A stretch of DNA of 64,000 bases from Rs1 sp038900335 (GCA_038900335.1 JBBMRB010000001.1:186001-250000); one strand, 5' to 3'; positions 1 through 8,979 are shown, counted from the stretch's first letter. Translations and numbers: made by a program. The notes: generated from the sequence alone by a model not told the origin.

Positions 1-76
1 TTAAAAGTCGGAATTTTCACGGGTCACTGCACCCCCTAGTAAGAAATATGAAACCTTAATCTTATAGGCACTAAAT

Positions 77-558
77 TTAACGGAGAATAGAAAGTACTTT
101 TTCTAAAGCATTAATCCTACCTGGTAAAAAAATAGAAGCAGTTCTAGCTTCCAAGTGGAATTTTTTTAGGTGAGAAGCTTGGGCAGGCAGATTTTTAAGT
201 AATTCAGTATAAACCTCTACCTCGCAAGTTTTTATAGCTAAGCTCTCTTGTAACATGTTCTTTTTACTTTCTAATTTTGAGTAGGAATGGAAGGTGTTAG
301 GTATATCTTTTGTTGGGAGTTTTAGTTGTTTATCGGTAACCAGAGTTTTGTTTCCGAATGATGTATCCTTGAATAACTCAGACTTGATATACCTAGCTTT
401 TTTATCGCCACTGTTTTAAGCTTGATCAATAACCCTTTATTTATAAGCCTGTAAACTTGACGGTAAATGAATTTTCTTACCAGATTTTTTCTGCGGAGGC
501 TGTGCTAACTCTCTGTTTTGTAATGAATTCCAGTTTATTTTTATAGAAACACTTAGCT
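77..558 (-). pseudogene. Decayed reading frame, family not recognised
   Basis: Reading the minus strand, a frame without a usable start runs from about 411 down to a TAA at 77-79. It encodes a Lys- and Leu-rich stretch with segments such as TLVTDKQLKLPTKDIPN and PAQASHLKKFHLEART. Just upstream a second open frame (about 558 to the TAA at 437-439, with NSLQNRELAQPPQKKSGKK) covers another ~40 codons in a different frame. Two adjacent frames open in the same direction suggest one gene broken by frameshifts. I do not recognise the family. It sits left of the repeat cluster in a clearly decaying region. Chance open frames in AT-rich DNA remain possible. Confidence 0.35.
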
Positions 559-620
559 ATAACAACCAAATAAATATGTTTTAAAAAACCATATAGCGAT
601 AGCTATCTTGAAAACTTCGG

Positions 621-880
621 ATACTAGAGCACATTTCAAATTAAACTACGAAGCCAGCAACCCCCTTGTATTGGCGCCGAAGCAATTCCTCAAATTGGCG
701 ATGCGTAGCGACAGGATGTCGCGAAGAGCGAAGTTAGGCCATGGACGGTCTATCTGAGCGGCCGTCAATTTTGGGAATTGTGTAGGAATCTTTCGGCAAT
801 AGTAGGGCGAACTTTTCTTTGGTTCTGTTTCTTTTTTTCGTAAAAAGAAATGAACTCGCCGTAGGCGAAACTACACTTTA
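621..880. repeat. R repeat, copy 1 (~260 nt, hairpin-rich)
   Basis: First of four near-identical copies, opening with ATACTAGAGC and closing near GGCGAAACTACAC. Like the others it carries short inverted repeats: GCGACA/TGTCGC, TAGGCC paired with GGTCTA (one position becomes G-U), TTTCTTTTT/AAAAAGAAA and TCGCC/GGCGA. The 76-codon minus-strand frame found in the other copies lacks a start here because GTG is followed directly by TAG. That argues the repeat is not selected as a protein gene. A run of 8-bp AAGCTTTT units follows. Confidence 0.9.
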
Positions 881-903
881 AGCTTTTAAGCTTTTAAGCT
901 TTT
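880..903. repeat. 8-bp tandem repeat, 3 units of AAGCTTTT
   Basis: Three perfect AAGCTTTT units follow R copy 1. The equivalent site after copy 3 holds ten units. Each unit contains the palindrome AAGCTT. Slippage after duplication is the simplest explanation for the difference. Confidence 0.9.
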
Positions 904-1027
904 AAATAGAAAGTAATCATACACCCCTAAAAAAGAGTTAATAATGAGCCTACTTTCCTTAACCCCTATAGACATTAACGATAATGTTGAACAAATAATA
1001 TGTATATAAAACCGGTGACTTATTTAG

Positions 1028-1287
1028 ATACTAGAGCACATTTCAAATCAAACTACGAAGCCACCAACCCCCTTGTATTGGCGCCGGAGCAATTCCTCAA
1101 ATTGGCGATGCGTAGCGACACGATGTCGCGAAGAGCGAAGCTAGGCCATGGACGGCCTATCTGAGCGGCCGTCAATTTTGGGAATTGCGTAGGAATCTTT
1201 CGGCAATAGTAGGGCGAACTTTTCTTTGGTTCTGTTTCTTTTTTTCGCAAAAAGAAATGAACTCGCTGTAGGCGAAATTGCACTTAA
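1028..1287. repeat. R repeat, copy 2
   Basis: Second copy of the ~260-nt repeat, preceded by CTTATTTAG as are copies 3 and 4. Hairpins are explicit here: GCGACA (1115-1120) with TGTCGC (1124-1129); TAGGCC (1142-1147) with GGCCTA (1154-1159); TTTCTTTTT (1235-1243) with AAAAAGAAA (1249-1257); TCGCT (1263-1267) with GGCGA (1271-1275, one wobble). A 76-codon minus-strand frame starting with GTG spans the repeat, but nothing suggests that it is translated. Confidence 0.9.
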
Positions 1288-1354
1288 ATCTTTATATGAT
1301 AGACAAAACATGCATAAATAAAGCAAGGGAGCCCCACTAATTAGTTAATTGCTA

Positions 1355-1407
1355 GTTAACCTTGCCCTGGCGACTTACAGGCGACAGAGTTTCTTTTATG
1401 TCATCAC
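1355..1407 (-). pseudogene. Duplicated 3' tail of recX
   Basis: This 53-nt stretch matches 2244-2296, the end of recX and its downstream flank, with four differences by eye. The recX stop codon is lost in the duplicate (CTA becomes CTG on the plus strand). It marks the right end of a tandem segmental duplication whose other copy runs into the intact gene. It is directly followed by an inverted repeat, AATCAAT (1409-1415) and ATTGATT (1429-1435), flanking the core GGGGTCAGAGTAA. Confidence 0.8.
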
Positions 1408-1448
1408 GAATCAATGGGGTCAGAGTAAATTGATTTAAACTTATTTAG

Positions 1449-1707
1449 ATATTAGAGTACATTTCAAATTAAACTACGAAGCCACCAACCCCCTTGTATT
1501 GGCGCCGGAGCAATTCCTCAAATTGGCGATGCGTAGCGACACGATGTCGCGAAGAGCGAAGCTAGGCCATGGATGGCCTATCTGAGCGGCCGTCAATTTT
1601 GGGAATTGTGTAGGAATCTGTCGGCAATAGTAGGGCGAACTTTTCTTTGGTTCTGTTTCTTTTTTTCGTAAAAAGAAATGAACTCGCCGCAGGCGAAACT
1701 GCACTTA
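1449..1707. repeat. R repeat, copy 3
   Basis: Third copy, slightly diverged at its start (ATATTAGAGT). It keeps all four hairpins: the TCGCC/GGCGA stem is perfect, and the TAGGCC/GGCCTA loop carries a change that leaves the stem intact. It begins the second unit of the ~0.8-kb segmental duplication and leads into the ten-unit AAGCTTTT tract. Confidence 0.9.
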
Positions 1708-1787
1708 AAGCTTTTAAGCTTTTAAGCTTTTAAGCTTTTAAGCTTTTAAGCTTTTAAGCTTTTAAGCTTTTAAGCTTTTAAGCTTTT
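1708..1787. repeat. 8-bp tandem repeat, 10 units of AAGCTTTT
   Basis: Ten perfect 8-bp units, against three at the equivalent place after copy 1. The flank after the tract (TAGAAAGTAATCATACACCC) is shared with the one following 903, showing that these are paralogous sites. It is a likely length-variable locus. Confidence 0.95.
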
Positions 1788-1912
1788 AAATAGAAAGTAA
1801 TCATACACCCCTAAAAAGGAGTTAATAATGAGCCTGCTTTCCTTAAACCCCTATAGACATTAACGACAATATTGAACAAATAATATGTATATAAAATCGG
1901 GGACTTATTTAG

Positions 1913-2172
1913 ATACTAGAGCACATTTCAAATTAAACTACGAAGCCAGCAACCCCCTTGTATTGGCGCCGAAGCCATTCCTCAAATTGGCGATGCGTAG
2001 CGACACGATGTCGCGAAGAGCGAAGCTAGGCCATGGACGGCCTATCTGAGCGGCCGTCAATTTTGGGAATTGCGTAGGAATCTTTCGGCAATAGTAGGGC
2101 GAACTTTTCTTTGGTTCTGTTTCTTTTTTTCGTAAAAAGAAATGAACTCGCTGTAGGCGAAATTGCACTTAA
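1913..2172. repeat. R repeat, copy 4
   Basis: Fourth copy, placed just downstream of recX (the gene ends toward it). It has the same four hairpins as copy 2, including the wobble version of the last stem (TCGCT/GGCGA). The flank between this copy and recX is also found after copy 2, which defines the larger duplication unit. Confidence 0.9.
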
Positions 2173-2255
2173 ATCTTTATATAATAGACCAAACATGCAT
2201 AAAGCAAGGTAGCCCCACTTATTAAGTAATTACTTTATACCCAGTTAACCTTGCC

Positions 2256-3071
2256 CTAGCGACTAACAGACGACAGAGTTTCTTTTATTTCATCACTAGT
2301 AAAGCCTTTACGCGATAGATAAGCATAGGCTTTTGATTTGTCTTTATAATCAGATAAGTCGTATTTTTTCTTCGATAATTGATCACGACAGCTTTGATAA
2401 AAGTCGATATCACCGCCTTGGTTTAGTTGGTATAGCGTTTCTTCAAATTCAGTGACATCTATCAGACGCTGCTTTAATTCCTGATGAATCAGGGTTTGCC
2501 CTTTTCCTTTGCGATATAGCTTCATTATTTCAACGCTTAGATCTGCTTTTTCAGCACTGATTTCTGTCTTCGTTCGCAATGAATCATGTGCAGGGTGCTG
2601 TGCTAGAGCTTGATCTATTTGTTGACGAGAAAAGCCTCGGTTGGTCATTTGAGAGTAAACTTTTTCTTTACTAATGCCATCGAAAACTGAATAGCGCTGA
2701 ACAAGCTGACTTGTTGCCATGTCATTAAAATCAATTTTATCCTGTTCAATGACTTGTTCGAGTGCCTCTTCAATATCAGCGCTTAAAATGCCCCGCAGGC
2801 TCAATTTTCGTTGTATTGCCGCCTTGCCTATCTCGTTGTGACACGCAGATTCGCAATAACGTATCGCAAACTCTAAATCACTTTTTAAATAATTGTTGTC
2901 GATCAGTTGCGCCAGTACCGTTTCAATCCACTGAAGATTATCTGTTTTACGCTCTAATTTGCTACGTATTTCTGCCATCGTAAAGTCTTGTTGGCTAAGA
3001 TGCCAATAAGCGCTATTAAATACGTTTTCGATGCTTTTAGCTTGTTTAAGGGGCGGGCGCTGCATAGGCAA
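2256..3071 (-). CDS. recX: RecX-family regulatory protein, extended form
   Basis: RecX proteins bind RecA filaments and modulate their growth. The sequence shows repeated three-helix units typical of the family: AYWHLSQQDFTMAEIRSKLE near residues 22-41, an RKLSLRGI unit near 87, an SQMTNRGFSRQQI unit near 140, and a C-terminal AYLSRKGFTSDEI unit near 250. At 271 residues it is much longer than the ~150-170 residues of E. coli-type RecX, so it probably has additional repeats. No recA lies next to it in this window, unlike the common recA-recX pair. The 3' end borders the repeat cluster and has been partly duplicated at 1355-1407. Family assignment is fairly secure; the function of the extra length is unknown. 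Confidence 0.8.
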   Translation of the reverse strand: MPMQRPPLKQAKSIENVFNSAYWHLSQQDFTMAEIRSKLERKTDNLQWIETVLAQLIDNNYLKSDLEFAIRYCESACHNEIGKAAIQRKLSLRGILSADIEEALEQVIEQDKIDFNDMATSQLVQRYSVFDGISKEKVYSQMTNRGFSRQQIDQALAQHPAHDSLRTKTEISAEKADLSVEIMKLYRKGKGQTLIHQELKQRLIDVTEFEETLYQLNQGGDIDFYQSCRDQLSKKKYDLSDYKDKSKAYAYLSRKGFTSDEIKETLSSVSR

Positions 3072-3602
3072 GATCTTAATTTATTATTAGTAGGGCCAGT
3101 GTAGCAGAATTCTAGGTGTGTTATAAAATGCAATTGCTTTAGATTTAAATCTAGGGATAAACAAAAGTTGCAGTAACTTTAGCTAAAGAGTATTGCTATT
3201 TTATAACAGGTAAATTGAAAGCAGGGATGCCCAGCTAATTTAGTCATGGTAATGCCCCTAACACTAATATTGCTTTAAAGTATTAGTTTTTGGCTGCATC
3301 CGTTTAGAGCTATCACTAAAAGTATTGCGATTATTGTTTTGATAGGTGTATATGCTTGTAGTATTAGTAGTGTAAGTCGTTTGGCTGAAATCGAATAATT
3401 TAACGCGCTTAGTAAGTTAATAAATATATTGAATATGATAGCTTTATCTGGCTGGTTGGTTTTGGTTGCTCTGATGCAAGCACATTTGCTAATTGCAGCA
3501 TTTAACCGTGTTACCACTAACATTAGCTTAATGATTATTAAATGACATCAATAAAGATAAACCATTTTATAATCAAAGTGATGCAAAAAATCAGGAGTGT
3601 TT
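3072..3602. other. Intergenic region without a convincing gene
   Basis: AT-rich spacer between recX (leftward) and the DCC-family gene (rightward). It must hold both promoters, but none stands out. An 82-codon minus-strand frame (3275-3523) ends in a hydrophobic run followed by LNGCSQ, like a lipobox, but the run lies at the C-terminus and has no start of its own. I treat it as chance or as a remnant of a lipoprotein leader. Confidence 0.5.
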
Positions 3603-4049
3603 ATGAGTGTTGTAAAATACCCACCCAATGTTGGCGCCAATGATGGTGTGATTGTGTTTGACGGTGTTTGCAAGCTGTGTAATGCATGGAGCAAATTTAT
3701 CATTAAATATGATAAACAGCAGCGTTTTAAGCTGTGCAGTATGCAATCAACACAAGGGCAGAGCATATTAAAACACTTCTCATTGCCCACTGAACATTTT
3801 GATACGATGTTGTATGTTCAAGGCAATCAGTTATTCGATAAAAGCGATGCGTTTTTGAATATTGTGAAGGAGCTTGGGCTGCCATGGCGCTTATTCTATG
3901 TATTCAAAATATTACCTAAGAGTATAAGAAACTGGCTTTATAATCGTATTGCCCTCAATAGGTATCTCTTATTTGGTAAATACGAAAGCTGCATGCTACC
4001 AAATAAAGAAGATGAGCATAGATTTTTAAAAGGCAAGGTTGAAGAGTAA
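3603..4049 (+). CDS. DCC-family thiol-disulfide oxidoreductase-like protein (DUF393)
   Basis: Small soluble protein of the DCC (DUF393) family, named for a conserved Asp-Cys-Cys-type N-terminal motif. Here it reads VFDGVCKLCN at about residues 20-29, a CxxC pair in a thioredoxin-like context. Later family hallmarks are present (FDKSDAFLNI, LPWRLFYVFKILP and an NR-x-LFGKYESC motif near the end). About 148 residues is normal. The ATG at 3603 is chosen because AGGAG (3593-3597) precedes it with good spacing; the in-frame GTG at 3597 would overlap that site. It appears monocistronic and is followed by a hairpin. The physiological substrate is unknown for most of the family. Confidence 0.8.
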   Translation: MSVVKYPPNVGANDGVIVFDGVCKLCNAWSKFIIKYDKQQRFKLCSMQSTQGQSILKHFSLPTEHFDTMLYVQGNQLFDKSDAFLNIVKELGLPWRLFYVFKILPKSIRNWLYNRIALNRYLLFGKYESCMLPNKEDEHRFLKGKVEE

Positions 4050-4082
4050 TCGATAGCTGTGCAGTAAAAATATTGAATCATC

Positions 4083-4111
4083 ATGATATTATTAGATAAA
4101 TATCATTTTAG
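4083..4111 (+). terminator. Hairpin with short T tract after the DCC gene
   Basis: ATGATATT (4083-4090) and AATATCAT (4099-4106) form a perfect 8-bp stem with an 8-nt loop, followed by TTTTA. It lies 34 nt after the stop codon of the DCC gene. The stem is AT-only, so strength is uncertain. Confidence 0.45.
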
Positions 4112-4507
4112 TCTACAATCAGCGACCTAACCTGACTAGTAAGAAAATATTTTTAAACCCAATTTTACCATACGTTTAATAACCTTCTAAGCACTTGTGA
4201 TACCTCTGGAGTTTGGATTAAATCTGATATTAAAATTTATTATATTGAATGACTGATAAGTAATATGATAAATATAAGGCTTAACATATTAAACGTTAAG
4301 AAATGCATCGCTTAAGCAGTGTTTTTTCAAGATGTCATCTCAATTATATAAGAGAGTTTAATGTAACTAGCCGTTGTCAAACTCATAGATCCTTTGTGAT
4401 TACAAATAGCTAATACAGATTACACTATTAACATCAATTACCCAACGGCTATGAACATGCCAGTGGGGTGCAATGCAAGGGTGAAATTACCGACTATGAG
4501 TTATATT
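4112..4507. other. Long upstream region of the GGDEF-EAL gene
   Basis: About 400 nt of AT-rich sequence with no supportable gene. It must carry the promoter of the downstream sensor gene. An in-frame ATG at 4451 would extend that protein by 19 polar residues ahead of the signal peptide, which I consider untranslated. Confidence 0.4.
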
Positions 4508-7276
4508 ATGAAAACTATTAATCGGTTTTTTTGTGGTTTGCTTTTTTGTCTATTACTTATTTTTAATCCCGCTAGTTATGCTTTCGCCTCAGGCCAAGAT
4601 ATTTTATTAATACATTCATATCACGATAAGCACAGATGGACGCAATTCCTAAATGAAGGGTTCAATAATGCCTTTCAAAATGATGAAAACGTACGGTTAT
4701 TTCATGAGTATTTAGATGCAAAAAGAGCACCTAGTGCAGAGTTTAAAGATGTGTTTTTGAGTTATGTTAAAAACAAATACTCCACTGGTAACCTGAATGC
4801 AATATTGGTTTCAGATGATGCAGCACTTGCTTTAATAAGAGAGAGCAGAGCAGATTTTTTCCCGGATATCCCGGTGGTCTATCTAGGGATCAATAAAGTT
4901 GACCAATCGCTGATTGATACCCCAAATATGACAGGAGTGTTTGAGAATAGAGATATTGGTAGATCAATAAAAGATATCAAAAAAATGACAGGTATTGATG
5001 AGATCATTGTTATTTCTGACAAATCTATTTCTGGAAGGTCAAACCTTTCAAAGATAAAAAGTATTGAAAATGACCCTGATACCCCAAAAACTATTCATAT
5101 AGTTGATGATTTGAAAGATGATCAAATTCCTAGTTTTTTTGAAAATGTAGATCCTAAAACGCCTATTTTGTTAATTGGACAACTGATTAGCTCAAAATAT
5201 AAAAGTGCTTTATTAAATTGGAATGATGGTAGTAAAGAAATTTCATCTTGGGTAAAAAATCCTATTTTCACCATAGCTATAACGACATTAAACCATGGTG
5301 CGACAGGGGCTTATGAATTAAGTGGTGTAAAACATGCTCAAGTGGCTGCTATGTTAGTCAAAAGAGTATTAAATGGCGAAACAACAGCGAGTATTAAACC
5401 GATAACTATTGCGCAAAGTGAATGGATATTTAACTGGGAAAAAATTAATAACAGTTATATTGACGAAAAAGCATTGCCTAAAAACAGCTTGTTTATCAAT
5501 AAAGAAGCTTCTTTTTATCAGCAATATAAAGCTTTTGTTTTGATTGTATCAAGTGCCTTTTTAGTGTCGTTGATTATTATTATTATGCTGTTGGAAATAA
5601 ATAGACGAGGTAAACAGACCCGAAAAATACTTGCTGACAATGAGTTGCGATATAAGGATTTTTCACAAGCAGGTGCCAGTATTTTTTGGGAAATGGATTC
5701 ACAACAAAATATTAGCTATATATCTGGTAATACATTTGAATTGTTTCATATGGAGCCTGAAGAGATGCAAGGTATAAAAGTCAGTGACATATACCAGCAA
5801 GAATTCGTACTTGAATTCCCTGAGAGTCATTTTTTACGATTAGTTCAAAAGCAGCAACCTTTAGACAATTTAATTTTCAAAATAAAACAAACAAGCGACA
5901 GCCTCAAAGTTATTCTTATTAATGGTATTGCTGTTTACAATAATAAAGGCATGTACAAAGGCTATAGGGGCATCGTCAAAGAAATTACTCAAGAGCACCA
6001 ATTAAGCGAGGATTTAGCTTATCAAGCCACATATGACTCACTCACTAAGTTAATTAACAGGAATAGCTTTAATATTCACTTAGAACATGTAGTGAATACC
6101 TACTCTACAACTAACCAACAAAGTTATTTGTGCTTTCTAGATTTAGATCGTTTCAAAGTTGTTAATGATACTGCAGGGCATTTTGTTGGTGATACCTTGC
6201 TGGCGAATATAGCTAAAATCATTCAAACAAACATTAGCTCTAAGGATACACTTGCACGTTTAGGAGGTGATGAGTTTGGTTTGATTCTGACTAACCAGAG
6301 CCAAAAAATGGCTCAAGAAATATGTGAAAACATCATTGACCAAGTATGTGATTATCAATTTTTTTGGAATAAGCGCTATTTCAATGTTGGCTTGAGTATT
6401 GGTATGGTGCCAGTTAACGATCAATTCACAGCAACTGAATTACTGAGCCGCGCAGATTTATCGTGTTATAAAGCAAAAGATGCAGGTAGGAGCAGGGTTT
6501 TTATAGCAGACTCAAATAACAGCGATTTATATAAAGAAGAACTGCAAATGGGCTATATTGCAAATATATCCCAAGTTATTGAAAAAAATCAGTTCTACCT
6601 TGTAAAACAAGTTATAAAGCCTTTATCACCGTTGAGCACCAAGGAGCATGTTGAAGTACTTATTCGCTATAAAGACAGCTCTGGTAATCAAATATCACCT
6701 GCTTTGTTTATACCCGCGGCTGAGAAATATGGGGTCATTGGTCTTATTGATGAATGGGTAGTTAAAAATGTATTCGAGCAATACGATACTTACTTCCCTA
6801 ATGGTAATACCTTAGTGTCGATTAATTTATCTGGGATGACTTTAAGTAATGACCTACTGAGAAATAAAATCAAAAGATTAGTCTTATCCTCACCGATAAA
6901 CACTGACAATATTTGTTTTGAAATTACCGAAACTGCGGCTATTTCCCAATTATCTGAAGTGTTAAGTTTTATTATAGAAATGAAGGCATTAGGAATAAAA
7001 TTTGCGCTGGATGATTTTGGTAGCGGAGCCGCTTCTTTCGTTTATTTGAAAAATTTGCCAGTCGATTTTCTTAAAATAGACGGTAGTTTAATCAAGAATA
7101 TAGTCGAGGAAAAAACAGGTAGAGCTATAGTTGAATCTATTCATACGATTGCCAAAGTAATGAATATGAAAACCATTGCTGAGTTTGTCGAAAATCAAGA
7201 AATAGAAGATATTCTCAATGATATAGGAATTGACTATGTGCAAGGCTACCATATCGCTAAACCTGTCACGTGCTAG
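4508..7276 (+). CDS. Periplasmic-sensing PAS-GGDEF-EAL cyclic-di-GMP enzyme
   Basis: Inner-membrane protein predicted to make and/or break cyclic di-GMP. Order: signal peptide (MKTINRFFCGLLFCLLLIF), periplasmic domain resembling ABC_sub_bind proteins (about 30-310, with ILLIHSYHDKHRWTQ and PVVYLGINK), membrane helix (about 342-362), PAS (377-490), GGDEF (intact GGDEF at 586-590) and EAL. In the EAL domain the signature is EVL (716-718), with LDDFGSG, LKIDGSL and VQGYH still present, so catalysis is plausible. The inhibitory RxxD site is SSKD, so product inhibition is probably lost. The start at 4508 places the signal peptide at the N-terminus; ATGs at 4451 and 4496 are also in frame. The ligand is unknown. 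Confidence 0.85.
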   Translation: MKTINRFFCGLLFCLLLIFNPASYAFASGQDILLIHSYHDKHRWTQFLNEGFNNAFQNDENVRLFHEYLDAKRAPSAEFKDVFLSYVKNKYSTGNLNAILVSDDAALALIRESRADFFPDIPVVYLGINKVDQSLIDTPNMTGVFENRDIGRSIKDIKKMTGIDEIIVISDKSISGRSNLSKIKSIENDPDTPKTIHIVDDLKDDQIPSFFENVDPKTPILLIGQLISSKYKSALLNWNDGSKEISSWVKNPIFTIAITTLNHGATGAYELSGVKHAQVAAMLVKRVLNGETTASIKPITIAQSEWIFNWEKINNSYIDEKALPKNSLFINKEASFYQQYKAFVLIVSSAFLVSLIIIIMLLEINRRGKQTRKILADNELRYKDFSQAGASIFWEMDSQQNISYISGNTFELFHMEPEEMQGIKVSDIYQQEFVLEFPESHFLRLVQKQQPLDNLIFKIKQTSDSLKVILINGIAVYNNKGMYKGYRGIVKEITQEHQLSEDLAYQATYDSLTKLINRNSFNIHLEHVVNTYSTTNQQSYLCFLDLDRFKVVNDTAGHFVGDTLLANIAKIIQTNISSKDTLARLGGDEFGLILTNQSQKMAQEICENIIDQVCDYQFFWNKRYFNVGLSIGMVPVNDQFTATELLSRADLSCYKAKDAGRSRVFIADSNNSDLYKEELQMGYIANISQVIEKNQFYLVKQVIKPLSPLSTKEHVEVLIRYKDSSGNQISPALFIPAAEKYGVIGLIDEWVVKNVFEQYDTYFPNGNTLVSINLSGMTLSNDLLRNKIKRLVLSSPINTDNICFEITETAAISQLSEVLSFIIEMKALGIKFALDDFGSGAASFVYLKNLPVDFLKIDGSLIKNIVEEKTGRAIVESIHTIAKVMNMKTIAEFVENQEIEDILNDIGIDYVQGYHIAKPVTC

Positions 7277-8067
7277 CTTTTACTATAAATGCGTTGATAA
7301 TGCTTAAACTGTTCACAATCAATAGTTTAACAGGACAAAAGAGTTAATAGGTAAACGAATTTGTCAGCAATTACTATAGGATTTTTTTAGATAAATATTG
7401 CTAAACTAGCATTTTGTTGCACTTAGAATTTGCCATCATTTCACTATTATTTTTTAACGTATTTTGCGTAATATCTTCAGTTCGGCATTTAGGTGCTGGC
7501 CTGCCATTTCTTGAGCGCTAGATTGGCCTTGTCTAACGTGTTTAGCAAGCTTGTATTTTCAATTGTTATTCTCATCGCGATAGCTCTTTATGTAGGTGTT
7601 TAAATTTCACATATTTTATTGGTAAAAAATGCAAATTTTATGTGTACGCAATGAATTTCTATGCTGTCTTACTCTACTTAGTAAAAATCTAATTCTGATT
7701 TAATCTCTCAAATACATCTATTTTATTACCTATTAAACTCAGCGTTCAATTATCAATTAAATATTGAAAGTGATTGTTTATATTTGCCACTTATCAAATA
7801 TAAACATACCAATTACTATATTTGTATATTGTTAGCACTCGCTAGCACTGAGTTAAATATGAAGGGAGTCTATGCACCTTCTCATCTAAAGCAGGAGATA
7901 GATATGTTCGCATTTTTGGTTGTTCTTTAAAGAAAGTGAGTTTGATATTTTAAATAAGTAATGAATACACAAATTAATGGAGTGTTCGCTGCTATCAGGC
8001 TGGGAAGGGCACTTTAAACTATCAGTAATAATAGTAGATTTAAATCGATTATGAGGTATTAAATAAC
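7277..8067. other. Long intergenic region, no secure gene
   Basis: Nearly 800 nt separate the GGDEF-EAL gene from the oxygenase gene. Around 7480-7575 the minus strand has two short overlapping open frames (one starting MRITIENTSLLNTLDKANL, the other ending NAELKILRKIR) that could be a frameshifted small gene. The rest is AT-rich with no clear signal. A GAGG sequence about 14 nt before 8068 serves the next gene. Confidence 0.35.
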
Positions 8068-8979
8068 ATGTCAGATACTCAATTACAGCTTGCTCGTGCA
8101 CTAGAGTTACCTTCACGCCAAGCGATGCTAGAGCGCAACATTTCAGTACAAGATTTTTGGCATAACAATAGAAGTTTATTAGCTAACGCTTGGCAAGAAT
8201 GGGATCTAAGCGAGTTAGAAAATACAGTAATACCGGATGAGGCATTAGTTGATGCTACATTACGTGATGCAGTGACTGCAGCATGGGCAGAGCCAACGCA
8301 AGAGTATAAAGTGCGCGATTTATGGCAACAAGTGTCTGCTGATGTTTATCAGTGCCAGTTTTTTGAGCCGCAGCGTCTAGATGATTTGCGCAACTTTTTA
8401 GATAAAGCGGCAGATGCTAAGATTCCCTTACGCCCACCTTATGGCATAGCGTTGAATCGGCACGGCGCCATGCTAGATCAGCGCTCGCAAGGCTATTTAG
8501 CATCACCGAGTTTTCAAGCGTTCTACCTAGATCTGATGAATAAATATATGAGGCCTATGGCACGCATGTTATTTCCTGAAGTCACAGGGTTTGATACTCA
8601 GACATTTGGCTTTTCGATTCAATACCAAGCGGGCTTAGACACATCATTACGCTTACATACAGATGCATCGGCGGCGACATTAAATATTAATATTAATAAG
8701 CCTGATGAGGGGTTTACAGGATCAGAAGTAGACTTTTATGACTCTAAAACGGGCAAGGTAAATAGGCTTAGTTTTAAACCGGGTATGGCAATGATTCATC
8801 GCGGTAATGTCGCCCATGCAGCACAGCCTATCACCAGCGGTAGTCGCTCTAATTTAGTGCTTTGGTTATATGGCGAGGGTGGGCGTGTGCCTCAGCAATT
8901 AAATACTAATGCAGAGCTAGATTTGCGGATGCGTTACTCAACACCTAATGCAAAGTATGATCAGTATGCTCCTTTTTAA
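8068..8979 (+). CDS. 2OG-Fe(II) dioxygenase-like protein (prolyl 4-hydroxylase fold)
   Basis: Predicted non-haem iron, 2-oxoglutarate-dependent oxygenase. The iron ligands are visible: HTD within RLHTDASAATLN (about residues 196-207) and a distal His in MIHRGNVAHAA (about 248-258). SGSRSNLVLWLYG supplies the Arg expected to bind 2-oxoglutarate. The ~110-residue N-terminal part (PSRQAMLERNISVQDFW...) is helical and not recognised. The 303-residue length suits a stand-alone oxygenase of the type shared with eukaryotic OGFOD-like and plant proteins. The substrate cannot be deduced and there is no biosynthetic neighbourhood. It appears monocistronic. Confidence 0.75.
   Translation: MSDTQLQLARALELPSRQAMLERNISVQDFWHNNRSLLANAWQEWDLSELENTVIPDEALVDATLRDAVTAAWAEPTQEYKVRDLWQQVSADVYQCQFFEPQRLDDLRNFLDKAADAKIPLRPPYGIALNRHGAMLDQRSQGYLASPSFQAFYLDLMNKYMRPMARMLFPEVTGFDTQTFGFSIQYQAGLDTSLRLHTDASAATLNININKPDEGFTGSEVDFYDSKTGKVNRLSFKPGMAMIHRGNVAHAAQPITSGSRSNLVLWLYGEGGRVPQQLNTNAELDLRMRYSTPNAKYDQYAPF

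Noticed and set aside
1053..1283. 76-codon minus-strand frames inside R repeats (also at 1474-1704 and 1938-2168)
   Set aside because: The frame is present only because the repeat is duplicated, lacks a start in copy 1, has no ribosome-binding site and reads through hairpin sequence.
880..1787. CRISPR-like array in the left-end repeats
   Set aside because: The units are either 8 bp without spacers or ~260 nt with shared flanks; no unique spacers of equal length and no cas genes.
3275..3523. 82-codon minus-strand frame ending in a lipobox-like LNGCSQ
   Set aside because: The hydrophobic run is at the C-terminus, not the N-terminus, and no start codon precedes it suitably.
7886..8116. 76-codon minus-strand frame before and into the oxygenase gene
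   Set aside because: Antisense shadow of an AT-rich leader; overlaps the real start at 8068.
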